From Pachyseris speciosa (taxonomy: Eukaryota; Cnidaria; Anthozoa; Scleractinia; Pachyseridae), in assembly GCA_016490735.1 (NCBI GenBank), contig JAEMWC010000024.1, forward strand, positions 437,501-501,500: 64,000 nt of DNA, written 5' to 3'. Shown in pieces: positions 27,763-38,049 of the stretch. The notes under the pieces are model-generated. The model worked only from the letters and a program-made list of their open reading frames with translations. It was not told the DNA's origin and did not search any database. Each line of letters starts with the position of its first letter. Within the stretch, counting starts at the first letter, position 1. The translations under genes and the position numbers were made by a program.

Positions 27763-30137
27763 ATGAAAATGGCTGCATCGATTATCGAAGGAATCGACAA
27801 TGAAGTTCTCTTTATAGTTAGTGTCTTCGTGGCTTTGGTGGCGATATTTTTGGTTCATCTGTTGTATAGCTTGAATTCTGGGCAAAATGTTCTAAATACA
27901 TTCTATTCAGAATCAGGACGTTCATCGTCTTCTGAAGAACGTACACAGGGGAACTTAACAGAGGGACAAGGTAGGTAAATCTGAATAACACCACATTAGT
28001 CAGCTCATGTTTTATCTTCTTAATTAACTGATTATTTATTTAACTTATTTATTTATTTATTTTTCCTTGGCGTGATGGGCAGCCTTTGCCACCCCCCGGG
28101 GGGGGGGGTACTCCCTTAGTTAGGCTATATAGGTATGTGTGGCCCCAAAGGGTATGGTTTTTCAGCCGTTTTGTTCTGAAATAGGGTATCGATTTTGACC
28201 ATTTTGGTCTGAAATAGGGCATGGTTTGAGCACTCCAGTCTTGAATTTGATATGTTTTTCGAAGAAGCTACTTCTTCATCATTAGGCGATAAGACCATCA
28301 ACAAAAGCCCTTCCTTTTTGTCTTTCAATTGTGTTTACGCCAAACGTGTACGTGAAATAGGTCTGAAATAGGGTTTTGAATTTTTGGTCAGGTCTGAAAT
28401 AGGGTAGAGAAAATCGCAGATTTTGGTCTGAAATAGGATAAGGGTTTTAGGAAGCGGGCCGCACACCCCCACCCAATTTTTCTGGGAGTACACCCTGCCC
28501 TCTGGGCCTTTGCCAAGTAATGATGTAGATGTAGGCACCCAGCTGTTGCTATAAATACAAGTTTAATATTAAGTGATATCAATTAGTATAAAATGTTATA
28601 TGTTAATCCATATCGCAACCTGAGAATCTCACATCACAACATCCCAGCTTAGTTAACTTTCCCACACCCTCGATCTCCTATACGCATGTCCCTGGTCTTG
28701 TGCCACCACATGCCCCCACAACCCAGTCTCCACATCCATTTTAATAACGTCAAGATTAGTCTTGCTTTATCCTTAATACATGTCTCACCAACTTATTATC
28801 ATTAAAAGAGTTCTCATATTTGATAATACTAACAGATGATAGGCCAATCACTGATGGCATTGATCAAGCAGAGCCAACACCAACTCTTAATGGCACAAAT
28901 GATGTCCCTGCTTCAGAGACAGTTACTCAACAAAATATTCCTGATGTGAATAGAACCTCAGATGGGTTACGCTTTAGAGGAAGTGAAGGCATGCTGGAGT
29001 CTGACAGTCTGGATGGTTCACCTAGGGATAGTATATCAATCCGAGTCAAATACATGGAGAATGAGAGAACGCTTTCAGTAAACAGATCAATAACTGTAGG
29101 AGAGTTAAAGAGGTAACACTGGAAAAATTCCATACCCATCTTTAGCAGTCAGTTTTGACCCAGATCTCAGGATGACTTTGTAACCATCACTTGTGGAGTG
29201 TAATTGGGGGGGGGGGGGATAATCTTGTCCATTCATACTAAGTGATAATGTTAGTGATCAACCTCATGAAAAAAGTAGTTCATACCTTCTTGATGCAGCC
29301 CTACATCAATTGCATATACAACAGCAAGCATGCAGGCATACAACAACTTTCTTAATAAAAAGAAAAGACAACACATACAGTTTCACACTTGCCTATTTTC
29401 ACAAGTGAAGCTAGTCGAGGTAGGCAGTGTGAGGATGCTACATGCAATACATTAATGGAACATTGTTTATCAGCGATATACATATACTTGTTGTTTATGT
29501 ACAAACCTGTTTCACAAAATAAGAGTTGACACTGGGTGTTTCCTTTGCCAAGTTTTGTAACCAAAGAATGTCCCAGTAGCAATGGAGTCTCTAGTGGTCA
29601 TGGTTAAAAAATTGTTTCAACATATCTTTATTCTAATGGCCGGAATGCCTGATCAAGTGGTCATACAGTAACTTGGAGAAATAATATCAAACAAAATGGG
29701 TATCAATAAAATGTTCTTAGAGATAGGCTAATTCCAGTGCAACTCTATGTGAAAAATTTGGTGAAAAGGACGTGTGTTGTTTTTGCAGGTTATGTTTTCT
29801 GAATGACCTGAACAGCGGTAGAAGGGTGAGACTGATATACAGTGGACGCTTGCTTCAAGATGACTCTTCACCTATATCTGCTTATGGTGTTGCTAACTAT
29901 TCAGTTGTCCACGCCCAGATTTCTGACATACATAGAGACACTGAACATTCCACAGTGCCCAGCCATGAGGCAGATTTGGACCTATCTAAGTTATTTCTTC
30001 CCATCATAGCGATAGTTCTTGCACTCTGCTGGTACGGATTTTTTTATTACAGACATCTTTTTAGTGCAGCATCTGTCATAATTCTTGTTTTCATGACACT
30101 GGCATTTGCTGTTCTAACTCATGTCATGACGGCATAA
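27763..30137 (+). CDS. TMUB1: TMUB1/2-type transmembrane and ubiquitin-like domain protein, complete, 3 exons
   Basis: TMUB proteins are ER/nuclear-envelope-type membrane proteins linked to ERAD and receptor traffic. Exons 27763-27970, 28836-29112 and 29789-30137 (GT/AG, phases agree) give 834 nt and 277 aa (human TMUB1 is 246). There is an N-terminal IEGIDNEVLF motif, like the IEGVGDEV of the vertebrate protein, then a hydrophobic helix (IVSVFVALVAIFLVHLLY). A long Ser/Thr/Asp-rich linker follows. The ubiquitin-like fold starts at SIRVKYMENERTLSV and includes GELKRLCF, RRVRLIYSGRLLQDD and YGVANYSVVHAQIS. Two C-terminal membrane helices follow (LFLPIIAIVLALCWYGFFYY and SAASVIILVFMTLAFAVLTHV). 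Start chosen as the first ATG; ATG 27769 has a better context (A at -3, G at +4). Assignment to TMUB1 rather than TMUB2 is not certain; invertebrates often have a single gene. Confidence 0.9.
28095..28490. repeat. Dispersed 'CCTATTTCAGACC' repeat, copy 2 (inverted)
   Basis: Inverse complement of the 23640-23990 repeat: repeated GGTCTGAAATAGGG blocks and the CCATCAACAAAAGCCCTTCC block. The left end is CCCCCCGGGGGGGGGGG followed by TACTCCC. In TMUB intron 1. Confidence 0.75.
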
Positions 30138-30202
30138 GCCTCAAATACTTTCAACTGAATGGAAATATATTAAGTAGTTTGGTGTTTTTAGGTGTCCATG
30201 TA

Positions 30203-30249
30203 GCAGAAATGAATAAAGAAATAATTATTATTTCTTTATTCATTTCTGC
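30203..30249. terminator. Perfect 47-base palindrome carrying poly(A) signals on both strands
   Basis: Arms 30203-30225 and 30227-30249 are exact inverse complements around one T. Each arm contains GAATAAAG, so AATAAA is present on both strands. It begins 65 bases after the TMUB stop codon and is the obvious TMUB poly(A) signal (30212-30217). Confidence 0.75.
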
Positions 30250-31104
30250 ATTAAAACTGGCATACTGTGTTGAAAAGCTTTCTCGCAGGCCAAGTTTACC
30301 AAATTTGGCTGGCAAGAGATACATTAGTCCTCACTGAGAATAGAGGGCGCATTTTTTTGTGACTATCCCGTTTTGGAATGAACTGAAAAAACCTTATTCC
30401 ACTTATCAGGGCACCCAACCACAAGTTTTGGTAGATATCTGTTCGATGGAGGGTAGTTCACCTTTAGGCTTTCGGCGTTGATTAAAGAGTGCACTCGAAT
30501 TTTCGTAACCGGCTGAATCGTAGAAGATTCGCAAAGGGGAAATCATAGTCCCTGGGGTTTTCGGAATGGTCGTAATGGCTGTTTTTGGCAGTCATAAACG
30601 TCGGCTAGCATTTCGGAAAGAAAATAGTTCCCTGGAAAGTTCGTAAAAAGTTCGTTTCAGCTAGCATTTTCTCAAAGGAAGATTTTGTTCCCTAACAGTT
30701 TTTAAGATTTCAGATAAGGAATCCGAACAGATGAAATTCTTCTAGCTAACGAAATATCACTTTAAACAGACTTCAAACATCATAAGGTACTTAAAAATGC
30801 CTTTCCGGCAGCTTTTGGTTGATTTGGCTCGTTGGTTGCCCCTGGCTTATTCTTTCACACTTAAACCGAGATATGAATAAGCAGAATGGACCCAAAGAAA
30901 TGCGCCCATAGTATCTTCGATTTTGCACATGTGAAGTCCGTTTATATCTCCAGTGATTTCTTTCTTTCTTTCTTTCTATATTTTTTTCAAAACAGCGTTC
31001 TCTCACTCCATTATTACCAGCCTAATAAATGTCCCACCGTTAGGTAAAATAACAATTTCCTTTCTCGGCATAAGCGACTCAGTGAGTTTCTGAACAAGCA
31101 GAAT

Positions 31105-31255
31105 ACACGCCGTACAAGCCTGAAGTTTTTTCAGGCTTTATATTTTCACTAGTATTTTAGTAGTGTTCATAACTGCGATGATCATTCACATGTTCAATCA
31201 TTAATCCGCAGTTCAAATATATGATTTTCATATATTCATTCTCGTATCGGTGAGT
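31105..31255. repeat. Fragment of tRNA-headed foldback/SINE family
   Basis: It contains GTACAAGCCTGAA, a CAGGCTTTAT block, GTTCATAACTGCGATGATCA and TTCATATATTCATTCTC. The same blocks occur at 36774-36994, 47717-47869 and 58640-58930. Confidence 0.6.
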
Positions 31256-31337
31256 TTCTTTTACTTCCGTGATTGATTACTCCGTAATTCTAAAGGGGAG
31301 GACCATTTTAGGGATATTCTCGACAGCGAGAACTTTC

Positions 31338-31534
31338 GCCTGCGTGACAGTCACTAGAAGGGGTGAAGGGAAGGGGGAAAGTAGGCGCGCGCGGGAAGTG
31401 AGGGGAGAGCGCGCGGAGCGCGACGGGGAAGGAGGAAAAAGGAAGTTTCCTTTTCCTTCCCGCCGCGCCCCACACGCTTCGCGCGCACACGTTTTCCCCC
31501 TTCCCTTTCCCTTTCTAGCGCCTGCCACGCATGC
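31338..31534. mobile_element. CpG-rich MITE with purine arm and pyrimidine arm
   Basis: Imperfect 26-base terminal repeats: GCCTGCGTGACAGTCACTAG on the left, inverse complement GCATGCGTGGCAGGCGCTAG on the right. The left half is nearly all purine plus GCGCGC, the right half nearly all pyrimidine. About 197 bases, much richer in CpG than the flanks. Confidence 0.65.
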
Positions 31535-32208
31535 AACGAGAACTAAGTTCTAATCATTCCCTATTTAATAAGTCTTTAAGGCCAAAGATGTCTAGTGGAA
31601 ACCGTTGGGGTCAATTATTGTTTTTCAATCGTTTTAGAAGTTTCTCCGTCCTTAATGGCTACCTAAAAGACCAACAAATTATCTTGCGAGTTAATATCAA
31701 TGTGAGTATTAGAGTCAACTTTTCCATGAGTCTGAATTCTTGGTCAGTTTAGTTGTTGATCTACTGCGCTTCTCCCAACTTTTTAAATTTTTAAAAATTG
31801 GTGGATGCGTTTATAATCAATTTACGCGAGGTTCAGAATCGCCAGTTGTAAATGACATTGCCACAAATTGCTACATTTAAAGCTATGACCATTTTAAGTC
31901 AAACCTCGTACCCGTCTTTATAAAATCAATAAAAAACAACGCAATGATAAGTTTTAAAACAGTGATTTTATTTTCAATGATTCTAAACGAAACAGGTCTA
32001 TAGGTCAAGCCACAAAACATCTATTTTCGCGAGAAACAATATGACCACAAAACAGTTGAACACTTTCATTTGTTGGTACTTGCAAAGATAGCCCCTGAAG
32101 AATTTTAAAAATTAAACAGTTTACTAAGTCCCTTTTGTTTCACAGTACCACGTCTGCTTTGAAGGTTGCTCATTTTTAACGCAACATGAAATTGGTGCTC
32201 GTCTCGCA

Positions 32209-33861
32209 ATGGCGACTGATACACCGGTGAATGAAAATGAAGACGGCAAGCAAATCATGAAGAAGTTATATTGCCTCAACTTTATCCGCCTGAACCGAAA
32301 ACTGCTGGTGTCTAAAGTGTTTTATTTTTGTTACTGGGGAGCAGTTGGTTCGTTTTTCCCGCTTCTCGGAGTTTATTTCAAGCAACTGGGAATGAATCCA
32401 AGCCTTAGCGGCATTCTAGTCGGGTGCAGACCTATGGTGGAATTTTTCAGCGCACCACTTTCAGGATCCTTAGCGGACAGATTGAACAAACGCAAGCTGT
32501 TGTTACTATTTTCGCTGGTGTGTTGGATATCTTTTAATTTTTCGTTGGCTTTTATAAAGCCCGCACCCGTAACTTGTAGAAAATATTTCATCCTCACAGA
32601 AAATGTATCGCAGATTGTAACGGGAGAGACGTCCGAGATAAAAGACTTTCTCGCGCCAAATACGCCAGATAAAAAAGAACCAGAGTTTAAGGCGAAAAGT
32701 TCTTTGGTCTATGACCGAGAGGGTGTTCACCAAGTGTTTTTAGTCCTTTTGTTTTTGACTGTGGTGGGAGAGTTTTTTTCAGCTCCAGCCATAACTCTGG
32801 CAGATTCAGCCACTCTTGGAATGCTCGGTGAAAACAAAGAGCTTTACGGCCGACAGCGCATGTGGGGAAGCCTTGGGTGGGGGACCGCCATGTTTCTTCT
32901 TGGCTTTGTCATCGACAGCATGAAAGGAGTCGAGGTTTGTGGTGAAATCATCAGCCAAAATTACACCGTTGGTTTTTATTTCTTTTTCGTTTTCATGGTG
33001 TGCGCTTTAACCGTCGCCACCCGCTTTTCTTTTCCAAACAAAGAAAAATTTGAACTGGTTGAAGGACTGCCTGACAAAGGGTCAGGATTGTATAGCATAC
33101 TGCTATCATTTAGATACGGGACATTTTTCCTCGTGACTTTCTTCCTGGGTTTCGGAGTCGGTCTTATTTTCACGTTCCTCTTCTGGCATCTGGAGGATCT
33201 CGGGGGTCCGCCGACTCTGTTCGGAGTAGCTTCGTTAATCGATCACATTTCGGAAATCGCTTGTTATTTCAACGTTGGTCGCCTTATTTGTTGTGTTGGC
33301 CATATTCGCGTTCTCTACATCGGCCTTCTAGGTAATCTAATTCGCTTCATTTACATTTCGTTCCTGGAAAATCCGTGGTTAGTTCTTCCTCTTGAAGTTT
33401 TACAAGGAATAACTCATGCTGCAGTGTGGGCAGCTTGCACAAGCTACGTGGGCCGCATTGCACCCCCCGGATACGCGACCTCAGCGCAAGGAATTTTACA
33501 AGGTTTGCATCATGGTTTAGGGAGGGGTTGCGGTGCGATAATAGGAGGGGTACTTATTCACAAGTTTGGTACAAACCTGACCTTTAGAGCTTACGGAATC
33601 GCCAGTGTATTCGTTTTAATCCTATTTGCAGCCGTTCAGAAAATGCTCGGCCCAGACGAGAGAATGACAAATGGCGCAAGACCAAGTCAGCTGGATGTGT
33701 CAACCAAAGCTAAACAGAGTCCAAACAACAGTCCAGAGGTCGATTCACCCCCTTCGGTTGTAGCCCCTCTTATGCCGGGTTTATTTTCTCACAGAAATAC
33801 AGCGGACCCTAATTATGGAGTTGTGGGAAGGCACATTCAGCCCAGGAGCACAGCAAGCTGA
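32209..33861 (+). CDS. MFSD6: MFSD6-like major facilitator superfamily protein, single exon
   Basis: 550-aa polytopic membrane protein. It matches the MFSD6/MFS_1-like family: KVFYFCYWGAVGSFFPLLGVYFKQLGM (residues about 37-63), then a short loop and GILVGCRPMVEFFSAPLSGSLADRLNKRKLLLLFSL, the typical TM2-TM3 segment with the basic MFS loop. A long lumenal loop with one NVS sequon follows TM4. GRQRMWGSLGWGTAMFLLGFVID (about 220-242), a signature block of MFSD6, comes next. About twelve hydrophobic helices are visible, the last near residues 465-482 (IASVFVLILFAAVQ), then a hydrophilic Ser/Pro-rich tail. Human MFSD6 is longer (about 790 aa), mostly in its termini. The gene has no intron in this window, so it could be an old retrocopy or a lineage-specific intron loss. 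Substrate unknown. A second frame (33867-34130) just after the stop was not accepted as coding. Confidence 0.9.
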   Translation: MATDTPVNENEDGKQIMKKLYCLNFIRLNRKLLVSKVFYFCYWGAVGSFFPLLGVYFKQLGMNPSLSGILVGCRPMVEFFSAPLSGSLADRLNKRKLLLLFSLVCWISFNFSLAFIKPAPVTCRKYFILTENVSQIVTGETSEIKDFLAPNTPDKKEPEFKAKSSLVYDREGVHQVFLVLLFLTVVGEFFSAPAITLADSATLGMLGENKELYGRQRMWGSLGWGTAMFLLGFVIDSMKGVEVCGEIISQNYTVGFYFFFVFMVCALTVATRFSFPNKEKFELVEGLPDKGSGLYSILLSFRYGTFFLVTFFLGFGVGLIFTFLFWHLEDLGGPPTLFGVASLIDHISEIACYFNVGRLICCVGHIRVLYIGLLGNLIRFIYISFLENPWLVLPLEVLQGITHAAVWAACTSYVGRIAPPGYATSAQGILQGLHHGLGRGCGAIIGGVLIHKFGTNLTFRAYGIASVFVLILFAAVQKMLGPDERMTNGARPSQLDVSTKAKQSPNNSPEVDSPPSVVAPLMPGLFSHRNTADPNYGVVGRHIQPRSTAS

Positions 33862-35286
33862 CACAAATGAGTTGGTGTAGACTGCCAGCCTGTTTTACCC
33901 TCAAATTACTCGCGCAGTTGCAAATTGGAGAAGAGAACGAGGAGGGATTGGGACGAGGGATGTCCGCTGAATCCTCAGAAGTTATAGGGGAAGAACGGGA
34001 GAGAGTTGAGAGAGAAAAACACTCAGGGGACCCCACTCAGGGATCTCCCGCAGTCCTAGATTACAAAAAGGTGTTGCTTTTGAGTGCAAGCGACTCAGTA
34101 GAACTGGAACTGATCACCTACGAACTTTAAAGATAAAGTAGTTCTACCACTCACGTAGACTTAGGATTTGGAGGTCTCTGAAGTTTGAACCTTGAAATTT
34201 CGAGGCGAAAGCCATGATACCTGTCAGACCAGAGGGGAGGTAACTATTCTGATAATTACCTTGCTGGAAGAGTCACGTCAAAAAAAGAATTCTTATCGCT
34301 CTCAGTCTTCATTCTTTATTGATAAGTGATTTTGATGCGACTTTTCTTTAATGCTCGAAAGACATTTAGGATGTTAGTTCTGGCCCAAAGGTTCTTGATT
34401 GAAAGTAATTAGGTCTTTTTTTTTGTCGTTAGTTAGTCGATGAGTTCCTGTAATAATTGTGAGGAATAGTTAAATTTTCTTGATAAAAATGTATTTTATT
34501 AGTTTCCGTTTATAATTGGTTTCTGCGAGCAGATTCCCTCACTTATTTAGGTCCACAAATGTCTTATGCATGCAAATAGCTAACCTAATTTCACTAGAAA
34601 CATTTGAGTCGCCAAAATTGGAAGCAAACACAATAAAGATCACTCACTTCAAAACTCCAACTCCGCCCCCGCCCCTTTCAGGCAATATTGGACCATTCAT
34701 GCTACAGAATCCACAAATCATCACCGTCCTCGTATGCGTATCTAAGAAAAGACTGCAAAGCTTTTAGAGCCCCTTTTTGGTGAGCCAATTACCGAACACA
34801 ATCGACACATATCCCTCGTCAACTAGTCAAACGCATGTAATTTCGGGGTTCCCATTCAACTTCCCCACCCCACTCAGGCAAAAGTCAAACACTCTACCCC
34901 TGGGGGACCATTCAGGTTTTAAAATCCCCTCTCCTCGGGTGTGGAGAAGGTCAAATGCCCAGGAAAGGGGATGGTGGGGGGGGGGGGGGGTGGGAGTTGT
35001 TGAACGTTCGAGTCATCAGTGCATTTAACCTCCACAGTACCACGCGTAGAAATCGAACAAACAAAAGAACAAACACCAAGGAAGTCCATAGTCGCCTGGA
35101 TTTATTGTGTAAGTGATAAGGTTACATATCTTGTCCAGTAACACGTTCGTACATTCCACCTGAACTCTTCTCTGACCTGGCGCGGTGATGCGCCTCTTTC
35201 TTTCCCAGCTGTCGCCCCAGCTGACTAATAGATGCAGAGATCTGGGGACAAACTTGACCCCAGTCTTTCTCACCCAAAAAAGCAAC
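33862..35286. other. MFSD6 3' region and intergenic
   Basis: No conserved gene seen. The segment 34650-35000 is a pair of C-rich/G-rich dispersed repeats ending in a G tract (about 34978-34992) with a GTCAAATGCCC block shared with the 26685-27200 repeats. Confidence 0.45.
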
Positions 35287-35715
35287 ATGGCGACCTCGTT
35301 GGCTTGGACGTGCCGATCCCTAATCAGAAGCTTTTGCTCATTAGAACGACGCTTAGCATACAATCTTAGCCTCATCTACTCTGGAATAAGCCCCGAGGTT
35401 GCTTTATTAGGGAACGTCGCCTCACCTCGATCAAATGGCTGCCTGGAAACACAACAAGACGGTTTACTTTTAATGGCAGTTCCCAAGAAGAGGACGTCTG
35501 CCTCGAAAAAGAAACTACGAAATCGGCACAAATGGCTCAAAAACCGATCGGACATTGAAACCTGTGTTGTTTGTGGAAACTTCAAGATTGCGAATCATTT
35601 GTGTGGACACTGCGTGTCAAAAGTCAAGAAAAGAACTGTTGAGTTTAGAAAAGAGGGAGATGAAGGTGATTACCAATGGCCAATACCCGAAATACTGAGG
35701 AAATTCAGGACTTAA
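35287..35715 (+). CDS. MRPL32: Mitochondrial large-subunit ribosomal protein bL32m, single exon
   Basis: bL32m is a zinc-binding protein of the mitochondrial large ribosomal subunit; in yeast and mammals its presequence is removed by the m-AAA protease. The 142-aa product begins MATSLAWTCRSLIRSFCSLERRL, a basic, Ser/Arg-rich transit peptide. The bL32 core starts AVPKKRTSASKKKLRNRHKWL (residues about 63-83). A zinc site of two CxxC pairs follows: CVVCGNFKIANHLCGHC. The end is RTVEFRKEGDEGDYQWPIPEILRKF. The start at 35287 was chosen for its AACATGG context and because the transit peptide begins there; an in-frame ATG at 35188 would add 33 residues. It is shorter than the human precursor (188 aa). 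No intron is visible. Confidence 0.92.
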   Translation: MATSLAWTCRSLIRSFCSLERRLAYNLSLIYSGISPEVALLGNVASPRSNGCLETQQDGLLLMAVPKKRTSASKKKLRNRHKWLKNRSDIETCVVCGNFKIANHLCGHCVSKVKKRTVEFRKEGDEGDYQWPIPEILRKFRT

Positions 35716-35910
35716 TGAGGACACCAACTTGCTTTTTTCAGGATTAAAACAGTATAAGGTCGAAAGCTACAGAGAAATGTGTTGCTGAAATCTCATTATT
35801 TGCCTTTAACAGTCCTTGAGCATGAAATAGAGCTGAATATTGTTGTTCTGTTTGGAACCCGACTGTCTCCTTTCAGTGTGTATAATGAAGTATTCTTGGA
35901 TTATGAATAT

Positions 35911-36135
35911 AATTGAAGGGCTGAAAGCGAAACTATCGTATGTGACAGTCTGTGTGAACGTACTTTAGGCAAGGTTTTGTTTCGAAAATGAAGCGCGCAA
36001 CAGCAAAAATAAATACAGGGCAATGTTCTTTGACAAAAATGGAGTCCACATGTCAAAATTCAGGCAATTCTGAGCAATTTGAAATCTCGAGGCTAAATCG
36101 TCACATATGATAGTTTCCTTCTCAGCCCTTCAATT
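35911..36135. mobile_element. MITE, AATTGAAGGGCT family
   Basis: AATTGAAGGGCTGA and an inner AAACTATCGTATGTGAC block on the left are matched in inverted orientation on the right (GTCACATATGATAGTTTCC, then TCAGCCCTTCAATT). The outer ends equal those of the 2.3 kb foldback element in SELENOO intron 14, and internal blocks (AATACAGGGCAATGTT, GTCCACATG) are shared. Confidence 0.75.
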
Positions 36136-36153
36136 TGGAGCTCATAATAGACG

Positions 36154-36181
36154 TTATTCATAAATGGCTGCCAATTCATTA

Positions 36182-36212
<31 letters not shown>

Positions 36213-36324
36213 AACCTTGTTACCATGTGCTAAATTAAAAAGAATTCTTGCACTAATATGAGGCTTGGTAGGCTAATTTGCACAATAACAAAGGAAAAAT
36301 AAAACAGCTGCCATTTATGAATAA
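36154..36324. mobile_element. MITE with TTATTCATAAATGGC ends
   Basis: Perfect 15-base terminal inverted repeats (36154-36168 and 36310-36324). Inner inverted blocks are AAATTAGCCTACCAA and TTGGTAGGCTAATTT. It directly follows the previous MITE. Confidence 0.8.
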
Positions 36325-36689
36325 GGTCTATATGACAGGGATGTGTGGTTATTAATGGAAAGAGTCACATATTTGGCCAAATGCTGCAAAGACATCCTCA
36401 AAGCCCCAGCAGTTATACAACATTTGGTAAGATTTCCACACAGCCCCATACATTAAGATTATTGTGTATACATTTTGTTATTCAGACTCTATTTAAGCTC
36501 ACATTTTTGGAAAAGTGTTAGTTTGATGGTGGTGCATTGACACATGGCGACTGGATTGAAACTCTTTCCCAGCAATGTCAAAGAGAAACCCTGCACACTT
36601 TCACTCTTTGTTTGTGAGAAATAGTATGAGAGTAATAATGCATGCATGATGTGTGAATGGGTCTGCGTGGAAATCTTTTCAAGACCTCT

Positions 36690-37830
36690 GGAAAGATACC
36701 TAGATTGTCTGGTTAGCCATGACAACAACAGACTATGGATGTCAGTTTACAGAAAACCTACACATACTGACAGATCAACTGAAGAATGATCCTCGCAGTT
36801 GTGAACGCAATTTATGCAATTGCGAAAAGAAGCCTGAAAAAAATTCAGGACTTCAACGGAACCCCGTTGAAGTCCTGAATTTTTTTTTCAGGCTTCTTTT
36901 CGCAATTGCATAAATTGCGTTCACAACTGCGAGGATCATTCTTCAGTTGATTTCATTTCCGCAGTTCATATATGATTCATTTCATATATCATTCACACAT
37001 ACTGACAGACTACTTGACAAATCATCTTACAACCCAACTTCACACAAAGCAACAATAATACAGACCTTAAGGAGATGAGCGCAAATAGTTTGCAACTCAT
37101 GCGGCAGTTTAGCAGGTGAATGTAAATACTTGGACAATGTTTTCAGTAATAACGACTACAAGCATGACTTTGTTAGACGCAACACTTACAGGACAGAACC
37201 GAACTCTACGAAAGCTAACCCAACACCAGTCACTATAGCGACTATACCCTACATCAAAGGAACTTCTTAAATATCCGTGTTGTTCACAGTCCCATCATTA
37301 CTTTATGTAAACTATTGACAAATGTTAAAGACAGACGGACCAAAGGACAGACAGGGAGCAGTTTACAATATGATTGAATGCTGCTACTGTTGGGCCACTT
37401 ATGTCAGTGAGACTGGCAGAAATTTGAACTTAAGACTGACTGAACACAAACGAGCGAGGAGAAATGGTGACATCAACAATAACATTGCTGAGCACCATTT
37501 ACTGACAAACCACACAATTGACTGGGACTCTGCTAAATGCATCACCTATTGACCAACGCATTGCACTGGAAAGTTGGTTTACTAACTTAGAACAGCTGAC
37601 ACCACTGAACTGTAGCCAACTTCATTGACTAATCAGATCAATGACCAGAGTACTTATACCATCTCCTGACGTTACACAAATCACTTGACTCTGATGATGA
37701 CTTCCACTCAGGTTGTGCAAACATCAGGCAATGTCATCACAAACAGTCCTTGGCTTCTCAGGACTACACTCACATGGATGATCATGCTTCACTTAGTTAT
37801 GATATGACTCCTGCCTGGGTTCAAACCATT
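36690..37830 (+). mobile_element. Penelope-like retroelement fragment with GIY-YIG endonuclease
   Basis: The plus strand encodes the end of a Penelope-type RT (MSVYRKPTHTD, then LDKSSYNPTSHKATIIQTL after an insertion), a Cys-containing linker with stop codons, and at 37322-37552 a GIY-YIG endonuclease core: VYNMIECCYCWATYVSETGRNLNLRLTEHKRA. In Penelope elements that order (RT then GIY-YIG) is diagnostic. In-frame stops and the insertion make it a dead, 5'-truncated copy. Confidence 0.8.
36774..36994. mobile_element. Palindromic insertion inside the Penelope fragment, 14-base target duplication
   Basis: ACACATACTGACAG is repeated at 36760-36773 and 36995-37008, and the Penelope reading frame is continuous if one copy and the insert are removed. 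The insert is a near-perfect palindrome: an arm from ATCAACTGAAGAATGATCCT to TTCAACGG, its inverse complement, then a 40-base tail with CATATATCATTC. Blocks match the foldback/SINE family at 31105, 47717 and 58640. Confidence 0.88.
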
Positions 37831-38014
37831 TACGGTTCTACTGCATATTTTATTCCTGATGATACCACCATCTAACCATTATTTTTAAACTTGATAATGA
37901 AGCCAAGATTCCCTTTGTTGTGTACTGAAATGTTCCCTTATTAGAATAGCTTCATTATTATTTGTACTTATTCTCATTTTATGTCCACTCAACGATGGTC
38001 TGTAAATTATGTTT

Positions 38015-38049
38015 CTTAAAAAATCAATAATTATTATTGATTTTTTAAG
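38015..38049. repeat. AT-rich perfect hairpin
   Basis: CTTAAAAAATCAATA and its inverse complement flank a 5-base loop (ATTAT). It follows the Penelope fragment and could be a remnant of its 3' end or a transcription terminator-like hairpin; no function is claimed. Confidence 0.6.

Larger units (their letters stand above)
30138..32208. other. Intergenic TMUB-MFSD6
   Basis: No gene seen. It contains the poly(A) palindrome, a fragment of the foldback/SINE family (about 31105-31255), a CpG-rich MITE (31338-31534) and AT-rich sequence. The MFSD6 promoter must lie in its right part. Confidence 0.5.

Noticed and set aside
33867..34130. 87-codon frame just after the MFSD6-like stop codon
   Set aside because: Different frame, hydrophilic low-complexity sequence, no recognised homology; more likely 3' UTR.
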